Notes: generated by a model not told the origin, from the letters alone. A DNA stretch of 64,000 nt from Phocoena phocoena (GCF_963924675.1 NC_089236.1:29287319-29351318); one strand, 5' to 3'; counted from the first letter of the stretch, positions 26,613-38,800 are shown. Program-made: numbers and translations.

Positions 26613-28126
26613 CTTTATTTTTATTTTTAATATTTTAAACATTTTTTTATTGAAGTATAGTTGATGTACAATATTATATAAGTTAGAGATGTACAATAAA
26701 GTAATTCACAATTTTTAAAGTTTATACTCCATTTATAGTTATTATAAAATATTTGCTATATTCTGTGCTGTACAATATATCTTTATAGTTTATTTTATAC
26801 ATAATAGTTTGTACCTCTTAATTCCGTACCCCTGCATTGTCACTCTCCTCTTCCTTCTCTCCACTGGTAACCACTAATTTGTTCCCTATCTGTGAGTCTG
26901 TTTCTTTTTTGCTATATTTTTCTGTTTCATTTTTTAGATTCCACAAAGAAGTGATAACTTACAGTATTTGTTTTTCTCTGTCTGACTTACATGGTATGGC
27001 AAAATTTCATTCTTTTTTATGGCTGAGTAGTATTCCATTATATATACTACTTCTTCTTCTTCATGCATTCTTCTGTTGATGGACACTTAGGTTCCTTCCA
27101 TATATTGGCAATTTTAAATAATGCTGCTCTGAACATTGGGATGTGTGTATCTTTTGGAATTAGTGTTTTTGTTTTTGTTTGTTTTTTTGGATATATACCA
27201 AGAAATTAAATTGCTAGATCATAGGGTAGTTCTATTTTTAGTTTTTTGGGAAACCTCTATACTGTTTTCCACAGTGGTATTCCTACCAACAGTGTACAAG
27301 GGTTCCCTTTTCTCTACATCCTCACTAATATTTGTTATTTGGGGTCTTTTTGATGATAGCCATTCTGACAGGTGTGAGGTGATATCTCACTGTGGTTTTG
27401 ATTTGCATTGCCTTGATGCTTAATGATGCTGAGCATCTTTTCATGTGCCTATTTTCTGTCTGCATGTCCTCTTTGGAAAAATGTCCATTCTGGCCTTCTT
27501 CACATGTTTTAGTCAGGTTGTGTTTTGATATTGCATTTTATGAGTTGTTTATATATTTTGCATATTAACCCTTTATCAGTCATATCATTTGCAAATTTTT
27601 TTTCACATTCAATAGCTGTCCTTTCATGCTGTTGATGTTTACCTTTGCTCTGTAAAAGCTTTTGTGTTTAATTAGGTCCTATTCATTTAGCTTTGCATTT
27701 ATTTCATTTTCTTTAAGAGACAGATGCAAATAAATATTGCTACAATTTCTTTCAAGGAGTATTCTGCCTATGTTTTCTTCTAGAGGTTTTATAGTATCCA
27801 GTCTTACATTTGGTCTTTAATCCATTTTGAGTTTATTTTTATATATGGTGTTAGAGTGTTCTAATTTCATATTTTACCTGTAGCTCACCAGTTTTCCCAG
27901 TCTCACTAACTGAAAGTTTGTCTTATCTTCATTGTATATTCTTGCCTCCTTTGTCATAGACGAATTTGACAATAAGTACATGGCTTTAATTCTAAACTGT
28001 CTATTCTATTCCATTGATTTATGTGTCTGTTTTTGTGTCACTACCATACTATTTTGATAACTGTAGATTTGTAGTATAGTCTGAAGTCAGGGAGTGTGAT
28101 TCCTCCATTTATCTTTTTCTCCTTCA
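26613..28126 (-). mobile_element. L1, 3' segment of a 5'-inverted element
   Basis: Reverse complement of L1 3'UTR followed by the ORF2 carboxy-terminal half: 'attgaagtatagttgatgta' (3'UTR) at the left, then 'tggctgagtagtattccatt', 'tgttgatggacacttaggtt', 'ggtgtgaggtgatatctcac', 'cctatgttttcttctagagg' and 'gaagtcagggagtgtgattc' at the right. At about 28,126 it joins plus-strand ORF2 sequence. In consensus order the two parts are neighbours, with only about 15-20 bases missing, as expected for one minus-strand insertion whose 5' part was inverted during integration (twin priming). Confidence 0.88.
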
Positions 28127-28169
28127 AACAATGTGATACACCACATTAATAAACTGAAGAATAAAAATC
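28126..28169 (+). mobile_element. inverted 5' segment of the older L1, left piece
   Basis: 'caatgtgatacaccacatta' followed by 'ataaactgaagaataaaaat' is plus-strand L1 RT-domain sequence. The same element resumes at 35,661 with the next consensus bases, so the two pieces were contiguous before the L1s between them inserted. Confidence 0.88.
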
Positions 28170-30094
28170 GAGAGAGGTCCTTCAAGATAGAGTAAGATGT
28201 AAGATGTGGAGATCACCTTCCTCCCCACAAATAGATCAAAAATAATCTACATGTGGAACAACTCCTACAGAACACCTACTGAACACTGTCAGAAGACTTC
28301 AGACTTCCCCAAAAGCAAGAAACTCCCCACGTACCTGGGTAGAGCAAAAGAAAAAAGAAAAAAAAAAAAAAACAGAGACAAAAGAATAGGGACAGGACCT
28401 GCACCTCTGGGAGGGAGCTGTGAAGGAGGGAAAGTTCCCAAACACTATGAAGCCCCTTCACTGGTGGAAATGGGAGGTGGGCGGGGGGAAAGCTTTGAAG
28501 CCATGGAGGAGATCACAGCAACAGGGGTGCAAGGGCAGAGTAGAGATTCCCACACAGAGGATTGGTGCCAACCATCACTCACCAGCCTGAGAGGCTTGTC
28601 TATTCACCTGCCAGGGTGGATGGGGGCTGGGAGCTGAGGCTCAGGCTCAGGCTTCAGAGATCAGATCCCAGGGAGAGAACTGAGGTTGGCTGCATGACCA
28701 CAGCCTGAAGGGGGCTAAAGTTTCGAACTGCCTAAGAGTCAAGAAACCATTGTTTTAGGGTGGGCAAGGAGAGGGGATTCAGAGCACTGCCTAAACGAGT
28801 TTCAGAAACAGGCATGAGCTGTGGTTATCAGTATGGACACCAAAAATGGACATGAAACATTAAGGCTGCTGCTGCAGTCACCAAGAATACTGTGTGAAAG
28901 CACAGGTCACTAACCACACCACCCCTCCTGGGAGTCTGTGTAGCCCATCACTGCCAGGGGCCGATGATTCAGGGACAACTTCCCCTGTGTAACATACAGC
29001 ATGCCTCAGGCTGTTGCAAATTCTTGCTGGTATCTGCTGCCACAGGCTCTCCCTGCCTTCCATAACCCTCCATCTCCCAATCCTGAGTGAGCCAGATACC
29101 CCTAATCAGCCACTCTTTTAACCTCCTCCTGTCTGGATGAAGAACAGATATCAGAGGGCGACCTACATGCAGGAGGGGGCAAAGAGGAGAGGGCAAATCC
29201 AAAGCCGAATTCCAGGAGCTATGTGAACAAAGAAGAGAAAGGGAAATTTCTCTATGCAGCCTCAGGAGCAGCAGATTAAATCTCCACAATCAACTTGATG
29301 TGCCCAGCATCTGAGGAATACCTGGAGAGACAATGAATCATCCCAAAATTGAGGTGATGGACTTTGGGAGCAACTGGAGACTTGGAATGTGATGTATGCT
29401 ATTGACTAGTTTCTGATTTTTATGTTTACCTTAGTATAGTTTTAGTGTTTTTTATCATTGGTGGATTTGTTTATTGGTTTGGTTACTCTCTTCCTTTTTT
29501 TTTAACATTTTAAATTGTTTTATTATTTTTAATAATATTTTTAATAAGTTTATTTTATTTTATTTTATTTCTCTATTATTTTTCCTCCATTTTTTTAGAG
29601 CTATGGCTGACACAGTCTTGGTGCTCTAGCTGGTTGGCAGACCTGAGCCTCTGAAGCAGGAGAGATGAGTTCAGGATATTGGACCATCAGAGACTTAGAA
29701 GCCCCATGTAATATTAATCAGTGAGAGCACTCCCTGAGATCTCCATCTCAACACGAAGACCCAGCTCCACTCAAAGGCCAGCAAGATACAGTGTTGGACA
29801 ACTGATGCCAAACAACTAGCAAGACAGGAACAAAACACCAGCCATTAACAGAGAGACTGCCTAAAATCATAAGTTCACAGACATCCCAAAACACACCACC
29901 GGACATCGTCCTGCCCACCAGAAACACAAGAGCCAGCCTCAGCCACCAGAACACAGGCACCAGTCCCCTCCAAGAGGAAGCCTACACAACCCACTGAACC
30001 AATCTCACCCACTGAGGGCAGACACCAAAAACAATGGGAACTATAAACCTGCAGGCTGTGAAAAAGAGACACCAGACACAGTAAGTTAAGCAAA

Positions 30095-30985
30095 ATGAGA
30101 AGATAGAGAAATACACAGCAGTTGAAAGAGCAAAGTAAAAACGCACCAGACCAACCAAATGAAGAGGAAATAGGTGGTCTACCTGAAAAAGAATTCAAAG
30201 TAATGATAGTAAAAGTCATCCAAAATCTTGGAAATTGAATGGAGTAAAAACAAAAAACGTTAAACAAGGAACCAAAATTACTAAAGATCACACAAAGAAT
30301 GCTGAAAAACACAATAAATGAAATTATAACTTCTCTAGAAGGAAACAATAGCTGAATAACTGAGGCAAAAGAACGGATAAGTGACCTGGAAGATAAAATA
30401 GTGGAAATGACTACTGCAGAGCAGAATAAAGAAAAAGGAATGAAAAGAATTGAGACAGACTCAGAGACCTCTGGGACAATATGAAATGCAACAACAGTCG
30501 AATTATAGGGGTCCCAGATGACGAAGAGAAAAAGAAAGGGACTGGGAAAATATTTGAAGAGATTATAGTTGAAAACTTCCCTAAAATAGGAGTGGAAATA
30601 GCCAATCAAGTCCAGGAAATGCAGAGAATCCCAAACAGGATAAATCCGAGAGGAACACGACAAGACACATATTAATCAAGCTATCAAACATTAAATACAA
30701 TGAAAAAATATTAAAAGCAGGAAGAGAAAAGCAACAAATAACATACAAGGGAATCCCTATAAGCTTAACAACTGATCTTTCAGTAGAAATTCTGTAAGCC
30801 AGAAGGCTGTGGCAGGACATATTTAAAATGATGAAACAGAATAAACTACAACCAAGATTATGCTACCCAGCAAGGATATCATTGAGATTTGATGGAGAAA
30901 TTACAACCTTTACAGACAAGCAAAAGCTAAGAGAAGTCAGCACCACAAATCAGCTTTACAACAAATGCTAAAGGAACTTCTCTAG
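30095..30985 (+). pseudogene. L1 ORF1 relic
   Basis: ORF1 of L1 encodes an RNA-binding trimeric chaperone. The ATG at 30,095-30,097 is followed by a TAG at codon 4 (30,104-30,106). The longest surviving piece, 30,481-30,675, contains the RRM-domain text RIIGVPDDEEKKKGTGKIFEE and ENFPKIGVEIANQVQEMQRI; a frame change follows near 'gaggaacacgac' (30,650). The coiled-coil part upstream (30,190-30,480) is interrupted by several stops. The natural stop is TAG at 30,983-30,985. A 262-codon frame on the opposite strand at 29,875-30,663 is only the shadow of this relic. Confidence 0.9.
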
Positions 30986-31043
30986 TCAGGAAACACAAGA
31001 GAAGGGAAAGACCTACAAAAACAAACCAAAATCAATTAATAAA

Positions 31044-34000
31044 ATGGTCACAGGAACTTACACATCGATAATTACCTTAAATGTAAATGGAATAATGCTC
31101 CAACCAAAAGACATAGACTGGCTATATGTATATAAAAACAAGACCCATATATATGCTGCTTAAAAGAGACTGACTTCAGACCTAGGGACACATACAGACT
31201 GAAAGGGAGAGGATGGAAAAAGATATTCCATGCAAATGGAAATCAAAAGAAAACTGGAGTAGGAACTCTCATATCAGACAAAATAGACTTAAGAATAATA
31301 CAAGAGACAAAAAGGACATTACATAATGATCAAGGGATTAATATAAGAAGAAGATATAATAATTGTAAATATTTATGCAACCAACATAGGAGCACCTATA
31401 TACATAAGGCAAATACTAACAGCCATAAAAGGGGAAATCAACAGTAACACAATCATATCAGAGGACTTTAACATCCCACTTTCACCAATGGACAGATCAA
31501 CCAAAATGAAAATAAATAAGGAAACACAGCTTTAATGATCCATTAAAGAAGATGGATTTAAATGATATTTATAGGACATTCCATCCAAAAACAACAGAAC
31601 ACACTTACTTCTCAAGTGCTTGTGGAACATTCTCCAGGATAGATCATATCTTGGGTGACAAATCAAGCATTGGTAAATTTAATAAAATTGAAATTGTATC
31701 ATGTATCTTTTCTGACCACAATGCTATGAGACTCGATATCATTTACAGGAAAAAACTGTAAAAAATACAAACACATGGAGGTTAAACAATACTCTACTAA
31801 ATAACAAAGAGATGACTGAAGAAATCAAAAACTACCTAGAAATAAATGACAATGAAAACACAACCAACCAAAATCTATGGGATGCTGCAAAAGCAGTTCT
31901 AAGAGGGAAGTTATAGCAATACAAGCCTACCTTAAGAAACAGGAAACATCTCAAGTAAACAACTTAAACTTACACCTAAAGCAATTAGAGAAAGAAGAAC
32001 AAAAAATACCCCCAAAGTTAGCAGAAGGAAAGAAATCATAAAGGTCAGATTAGAAATAAATGAGAAAGAAATGAAGAAAACAACAGCAAAGATCAAGAAG
32101 AAAGAAATGAAGAAAACAACAGCAAAGATCAAGAAGACTAAAAGCTGGTTCTTTGAGAAGATACACAAAATTGTTAAAGCATTAGCCAGAATCATCAAGG
32201 AAAAAAAAAAAAGAAGACTCAAATCAACAGAATTAGAAATGAAAAAGGAGAAGTAACAACTGACATTGCAGAAATACAAAGGATCATGAGAGATAACTAC
32301 AAGCAATTCTATGCCAATAAAATGGACAACCTGGAAGAAATGGACACATTATTAGAAAAGCACCACCTTCCGAGACTGAACCAGTAAGAAATGGAAAACA
32401 TAAAGAGACCAATTATAAGCATTGAAATTGAAACTGTGATTAAAAATCTTCCAACAAACAGAAGCCCAGGACAAGATGGCTTCACAGGCGAATTCTATCA
32501 AAAAGTTAGAGAAGAGCTGACATGTATCCTTCTCAAACTATTTCAAAATATAGCGGAGGGAGAAACACTCCCAAACTCATACTATGAGGTTACTATCACC
32601 CTGAATACCAAAACAAGACAAAGATGTCACAAAAAAATAAAACTACAGGCCAATATCACTGATGAACATAGATGCATCAGCCTCAACAATACAGTAGCAA
32701 ACAGAATCCAAGAGCACATTTAAAGATCATACACCATGATCAAGTGTGATTTATCCCAGGAATGCAAGGATTCTTCAATATATGCAAATCATTCAATGTG
32801 GTACACCATATTAACAAACTGAAGGATAAAAAACATATGATCATCTCAGCAGATGCAGAAAAAGCTTTTGACAAAATTCAACACCGATTTATGATAAAAA
32901 CCCTCCAGAATGTAGGCATAGTAGGAATTTATCTCAACATAATAAAGGCCATATATGACAAACCCATAGCCAATATCATTGTCAATGGTGAAAAATTGAA
33001 AACATTTCCAAAAAGATCAGGAAGAAGACAAGGTTGCCCTCTCTCACCATTATTATTCAACATAATTTTGGAAGTTTTAGCCACAAAAATCAAAGAAGAA
33101 AAAGAAATAAAAGAAATCCAAATTGGAATAGAAGAATGAAAACTGTCATTGTTTGCAGTTGACATGATACTATACATAGAGATTCCCAAAGATGCTACCA
33201 GAAAACTACTAGAGCTAATCAATGAATTTGGTGCAGGATCAGGATACAAAATTAATGCACAGAAATCTCTTGCATTCCTATACACTGATGAAGAAATATC
33301 TGAAAAAGAAATTAAGGAAATACTCCCATTTACCACTGCAACAAAAAGAATAAAATAACTAGGAATAAACCCACCTAAGGAGACAAAACACCTGTATCCA
33401 GAAGACTATAAGACACTGATGAAAGAAATTAAAGATGATACAAAAGATGGAGAGATATACCATGTTCTTGGATTAGAAGAATCAACATTGTGAAAATGAC
33501 TCTACTACACAAAGCAATCTACAGATTCAATGCAATCCCTATCAAACTACCACTGGCATTTTTCACAGAACTAGGACAAAAAATTTCACAATTTGTATGG
33601 AAACACAAAAGACCCCGAATAGCCAAACAATCTTGAGAAAGAAAAACGGAGATGGAGGAATCAGGCTCCCGGACTTCAGACTATACTACAAACTACAATA
33701 ATCAAGACAGTATGGTACGGACATAAAAATAGAAATATAGATCTATGGAACAGGATAGAAAGCCCAGTGCTAAACTCACACACATATGGTTACCTATCTT
33801 TGATAAAGGAGGCAAGAATATACAATGGAGAAAAAACAGCCTCTTCAATAAGTGGTGCTGGGAAAACTGGGCAGCTACATGTAAAAGAATGAAATTAGAA
33901 CACTCCCTAACACCATACACAAAATTAAACTCAAAATGGATTAAAGACCTAAATGTAAGAGCAGACACTATAAAACTCTTAGAGGAAGACATAGGCAGAA

Positions 34001-34889
34001 CCCTCCTATGACATAAATCACAGCTAGATCCTTTTTGACCTACCTTCTAGAGAAATGGAAATAAAAACAGAAATAAACAAATGGGACCTAATGAAACTTT
34101 AAAGCTGTTGTACAGCATAGGAAAACATAATCAAGACAAAAAGACAACCCTCAGAAAGGCAGAAAATATTTGCAAATGAAGCAACTGACGGAGGATTAAT
34201 CCCCAAGATATACAAGCAGCTCATGCAGCTCAATATCAAAAAAGACAAACAACGCAATCAAAAAAATGGGCAGAAGACCTAAATAGACATTTCTCCAAAG
34301 AAGAATTTCAGATTACCAACAAACACATGAATGGATGATCAACCATCATTAGTCACTAATCTAATATTTCTAATTAGAGAAAGGCAAATCAAAACTGCAA
34401 TGAGGTATCACCTTACACTGGACAGATTGTCCATCCTCAAAATATCTACAAACAATAAATGCTGGAGAGAGTGTGGAGAAAATGGAACCCTCTTGCAGTG
34501 TTGGTGGGAATGTATAGTGATAGAGCCACTGTGGAGAACAGTATGGAGGTTCCTTAAAAAAACTAAAAGTAGAAATACTGTACAACCTAGCAATCCCACT
34601 ACTGCACATATATCCTGAGAAAACCATAATTCAAAGAGAGTCATGTACCACATTGTTCATTGCAGCACTATTTACAATAGACAGGACATGGAAGCAAGCT
34701 GTCCATCAACAGATGAATAGATAAAGAAGATATGACACATACATTTAATGGAATATTACTCAGCCATAAAAAGGAATGAAATTGAGTTACTTGTACTGAG
34801 ATGGATGGACCTAGTGTCTGTCATACAGAGAGTGAAAAAAAATACCGTATACTAACACACACATATATATAGAGAGAGAGAGAATCTAA
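31044..34889 (+). pseudogene. L1 ORF2 relic (endonuclease / reverse transcriptase)
   Basis: ORF2 encodes an apurinic-type endonuclease, a reverse transcriptase and a cysteine-rich tail. ATG at 31,044. Surviving pieces lie in different frames: 31,552-31,761 (end of endonuclease, with the [10 protein letters not shown] motif), 32,391-32,723 (RT front, NRSPGQDGFTGEFYQ), 32,762-33,139 and 33,149-33,358 (RT palm, one frame interrupted by TGA at 33,137), 33,745-34,011 and 34,331-34,618 (C-terminal region). At least four frame changes. The RT catalytic box, usually FADD, reads FAVD (33,152-33,163), so the first aspartate is lost. A 36-base in-frame tandem duplication is at 32,065-32,136. Confidence 0.93.
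32065..32136 (+). repeat. tandem duplication, 2 x 36 bp, in L1 ORF2
   Basis: Two identical 36-base units, 32,065-32,100 and 32,101-32,136, give a repeated 12-residue lysine-rich block beginning KEMKKTTAKIKK. Since it is in frame, it does not itself break the ORF. Confidence 0.97.
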
Positions 34890-35276
34890 AAAAAAAAAAA
34901 AAAGGTTCTGAAGAACCTAGGGGTGGGACAGGAATAAAGACGCAGACATAGAGAATGGCCTTGAGGCCACAGGGAAGAGGAAGGATAAGCTGGGACGAAG
35001 TGAGAGAGTGACATTTTCATATATACACTACCAGATGTAAAATAGATATCTAGTGGGAAGCAGCCACATAGCACAGGGAGATCAGCTCAGTGCTTTGTAA
35101 CCACCTAGAGGGCTAGGATAGGGAGGATAGGAGGGAGACACAAGAGGGCATGTATATGGGGATATATGTATCTGTATTGCTGATTCATTTTGTTGTACAG
35201 CAGAAACTAACACAACATTGTAAAGCAATTATGCTAAAATAAAGATGTTAAAAAAAAGAATAAAAATCATATGATC

Positions 35277-35645
35277 TAGAATCTAAGAAAAAAAAAGTTC
35301 ATGAAGAACCTAGGGGTAAGATGAGAATAAAGACACAGATCTACTAGAGAATGGACTTGAGGATATGGGAAGGAGGAAGGGTAAGCTGTGACAAAGTGAG
35401 AGAGTGGCATGGACATATATACACTAGCAAACGTAAAATAGATAGTTAATGGGAAGCAGCCGCATAGCACAGGGAGATCAGCTCAGTGGTTTGTGACCAC
35501 CTAGAAGGGTGGGATTGGGAGGGAGGAAGATGCAAGAGGGAAGAGATGTGGGAACATATGTATATGTATAACTGATTCACTTTGTTATAAAGCAGAAACT
35601 AACACACCATTGTAAAGCAATTATACTCCAATAAAGATGTTTAAA
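35277..35645 (+). mobile_element. 5'-truncated L1 (3'UTR only)
   Basis: A second, independent L1 tail: 'tcatgaagaacctaggggt', 'atagagaatggactt'-like text, 'gggaagcagccgcatagcac', 'actccaataaagatgttt' and poly-A. It is flanked by AAAAATCATATGATC at 35,262-35,276 and 35,646-35,660, the leading A's being shared with the poly-A. It inserted 8 bases past the first L1's right-hand duplication, and its own duplication includes part of it. Confidence 0.93.
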
Positions 35646-35660
35646 AAAAATCATATGATC

Positions 35661-36443
35661 ATCTCAATAGATGCAGAAAAATCTTTTTCAAACTTCAACA
35701 TACATAAAAACTCTCCAGTAAGTGGGCATAGAAGCAACATACCTCAACATAATAAAGGCTGTATATGACAAACCCACATCTAACATCATATTCAAAGTGA
35801 AAATCTGAAAGTATTTCTTCTAAGATCAGTAAGAAAACAAGGATGCCTATTGCGACCACTTTTATTCAGCATAGTATCGGACCACTTTTATTCAACATGG
35901 TATCGGCAGTCCTAGCCACAGCAATCAGACAGGAAAAAGAAATCAAAGGAATCCAAATCATATTGGAAGAAGTAAAACTGTCACTGTTTGCAGATGACAT
36001 AATACTATACATAGAAAATCCAAAAGACACTACTTGAAACCTAGTAGAGCTCATCAATGAATTCAGTAAAGTTGCAAGATACAAAAGTAACATGGAAATT
36101 CTGTTTCATTTCTACACACTAACTATGAACTTTCAGAAAGGGAAGCTAAGGAAACAATCCCATTTACCATCACCTCAAAAAGAATAAAATACCTATGAAT
36201 AAACCTATACAAGGAGGTAGAAGACCTGTACTTTGAAAACTATAGGACGCTGGTGAAGGAAATGGAAGATGGCACAAACAGATGGAATGATATACTGAGT
36301 TCTTGGATTGGAAGAATTAATATTGTTAAAATGACCATAATACCCCAGACAATCTGCAGATTCAGTGAAATCCTTATCAAAATACCCATGACATTTTTTA
36401 CAAATAATTTTAAAATTTGTATGGAAACACAAAAGACCCCAAA
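35661..36443 (+). mobile_element. inverted 5' segment of the older L1, right piece
   Basis: Continuation of the RT-domain sequence started at 28,126-28,169: 'atctcaatagatgcagaaaa' follows directly in the consensus. The frame at 35,843-36,037 keeps an intact FADD catalytic box at 35,987-35,998. A 26-base tandem duplication lies at 35,854-35,905. The match ends at 'aacacaaaagacccc' (about 36,440), just upstream in consensus of where the minus-strand segment at 28,126 begins. Confidence 0.88.
35854..35905 (+). repeat. tandem duplication, 2 x 26 bp, in old L1 RT
   Basis: GACCACTTTTATTCAGCATA.. and its copy GACCACTTTTATTCAACATG.. (35,854-35,879 and 35,880-35,905) differ at two positions. The unit is not a multiple of three and shifts the RT frame. 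Confidence 0.93.
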
Positions 36444-36449
36444 TTTCCA

Positions 36450-37245
36450 TTTCCTTTATAACACAAACTAGATTATAATGGAAATTTCCTGTATACATAT
36501 ACACGAAAAAGAAATTTTGAATTTTAATGTAGAGTTAGTTTTCAATATTTTGTTTAGAATTTTCAAGTATGTATAGATTAGATTGGGATATTACAATAAC
36601 TGTATAGATTTATTTGAATAAATTAGAGGATGTTTAAGGTTAAACAAAGAGACCAAATCCTATGTAGTGGTATATGTTTTAAATTATCCTTTCCTTTAGA
36701 ATTTGGTAAATTTGATTGTAAAATGATTGGATATTATGTTAATTATATGTCTCAGTATTTAAATTCTAATATAATTTTTTTAATGCTTAGAGTTCTGTTC
36801 TGAGTTTATATTTCTTCCTAAGACACTTCTTGGAGGTAGTACATTTTCTGTGAAAATATATGTTCTCCCTAATATTTCAAGTTTGTAAAAATAACTGTTT
36901 ATAAGTTTTTTTCTTTAAAAATTACTGCTGCTTCTGCACTTACATACCCCTTTTTACTTACATTAAGTATTTTGCCTCTTCCAGTTCCTGTCTTCATCAG
37001 TGAGGCCAAGGTTTTGTCTTCTTTATAAAGGTTTTGGTCTTGTTTATTTTTAATCTTCTTCATTGCATTTTCCCACTACTCTGTTGGTCTTTTTTCTTTC
37101 TTTTTTTTTTTTTCTTTTAACTTTTTAAAACTTTTTAATTTTGTTCTATTTTATTTTTCCCCTTTAAAAGACCATTTTGTTTTAAAAGAAATTGACTCTA
37201 AATGCCCTCAATTATCTCCTTATTTGCATACTATAAGTTTGTAAA
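36450..37245. other. unassigned AT-rich DNA
   Basis: No gene. Contains a T-rich tract at 37,088-37,135. Confidence 0.5.
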
Positions 37246-37249
37246 TATA

Positions 37250-37662
37250 TTTTTGGAGACTAGTTGATTTACAATGTTGTGTTACTTTCTGCTATACAGC
37301 AAAATGAATCACTTATAAATATATCCATTCTTTTTTAGATTTTTTTTCTCATATAGGCCATTACAGAGTATTGAGTAGAGTTCCCTGTGCTATACAGTGG
37401 GTCTTTATTAGTTATCTATTTTATACGTAGTAGTATGTATATGTCAAACCCAATCTCTCAGTTTGTTCTTCCCCCCTTACTGTCTGGTAACCATAAGTTT
37501 GTTTTCTACATCTGTGACTCTATTTCTGTTTCTTACATAAGTTTCATTTTTACCCTTATTTAGATTCCATGTATAAGCCATATCATATAATATTTGTCTT
37601 TCTCTGTCTGACTTATTTCACTCAGTATGACCATGTCTATGTCCATCCATGTTTCCAAATTA
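37250..37662 (-). mobile_element. L1 3'UTR (artiodactyl type)
   Basis: 'tagttgatttacaatgttgt', 'tctcatataggccattacag', 'agtagagttccctgtgctat', 'tctggtaaccataagtttgt' and 'atgtccatccatgtttcc' read as the reverse complement of L1 3'UTR, same subfamily region as 19,610-19,965 but extending further. Confidence 0.86.
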
Positions 37663-38800
37663 TGTTTTAATAGATTATATTTTTATTTGTTGAATTATAA
37701 ATATTATATGATATCTATATCATCTCTATTGTTATTTTTCTTCCTTTAATTATATACTTAAAATAGCTTTCAATTTCTATAACTATGAGGTTTTTTTAGT
37801 AACATTTAAAAAAATTTTAAGTTAATTAATTTTGTCCAAAAAATGTATTTTGTATGCTACAGATTCCTTGGAATTTGTTAAAACCTATATTATGGCCTAA
37901 AGTATGGTTAGTCTTCAAATATGTTACCAGGGTGCTTTAGAATATTCTGTTCATAAAAATCGAGTATTAATTATGCTATTCAAATCCTTTAAATCTTTAT
38001 GAATTCTTTTATTACTGATATAATAATTCCTGAGAGAAATATGTGAACAGTTTCCAATTATAGAGTGTTACTCAGTTCTTTATTTATACTCTGTGACATT
38101 TCGATTTATATATTTGAAGTTGTTTTTGCTGTCGTTTTGTTGGTGATAAAATCCTGGAATTTGATATTAGACCTCTTCTATTTTTCATATCTCTCAATCT
38201 TATCTTTCAAACAGTGTGCAGAATTATATTTATTTCTTATGCCCATGTTCTGGTTTACAAATTTACATTTTGTCTGATATGAATTTTAATCTATTGAGCA
38301 AGGAAATTTTTAAAAACTTAAATTATTATATATTTAAAATCTCTAAGTCACATGTTTTTAGTATTTTTCTTCTTGTCAATCCATTTTCTTAGATTTTTCT
38401 GGCATCCAATCCTATTGCTTATTAGTTCTTGTGTTACTTTACTCATGATAGTCTTTTTTTCTTCCTTCTTTTCCTTCTTCCTTCCTTTCTTTCTTTTACT
38501 TTCTGTTTCTTTCTTGCTTGTTTTTCTTTGTTTCATTTTCTTTTTACTATTTTGTAGTTTTCTTTCCTTCTATTTTTTTTACTTTTGTTTATTATAAATT
38601 TGAATTTTCAGAGTGCTTTTGAAAGTCTTTATAGTTTAGAATTCTGGAAGGCCAAGGTTGGGCTCTGATTGATATGTAATTTGTATTAATTTCTTCCTAA
38701 CTTCTTGAATATTTTCACACAAGACTTAATTGCTGTTGTTTAATTCTGTCTTGATTCAGATTTGAGACTTTGGCTAGAAGTCAGTTTCTATTTTTGAGCA
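37663..38800. other. unassigned AT-rich DNA with a pyrimidine tract
   Basis: No gene. 38,450-38,530 is almost pure C/T, built from CTTCC/TTTC-like units; the 81-codon frame across it is low-complexity leucine/phenylalanine. Confidence 0.55.

Larger units (their letters stand above)
28170..35255 (+). mobile_element. near-full-length cetacean/artiodactyl L1
   Basis: A 7.1 kb L1 in forward orientation: 5'UTR 28,170-30,094, ORF1 region 30,095-30,985, short spacer, ORF2 region 31,044 to about 34,889, 3'UTR with 'tgaagaacctaggggtg' and 'caatt...ctaaaataaagatgtt', then poly-A. It is flanked by a perfect 13-base duplication AAGAATAAAAATC at 28,157-28,169 and 35,256-35,268. Both ORFs are broken, so it cannot move by itself. 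It sits inside the inverted 5' part of an older L1. Confidence 0.95.

Noticed and set aside
28206..28637. 143-codon frame that looks like a coding exon
   Set aside because: It lies in the L1 5'UTR, which is GC-richer than its surroundings and often open by chance.
29875..30663. 262-codon minus-strand open frame, the longest in the window
   Set aside because: It lies antisense to the L1 5'UTR end and ORF1, and its hydrophobic composition reflects the A-rich sense strand read backwards.
26480..36460. Target-site duplication of the 5'-inverted host L1
   Set aside because: ATTTCCT-like words occur on both sides (near 26,481 and 36,446), but they are short, AT-rich and not cleanly placed at the element ends.
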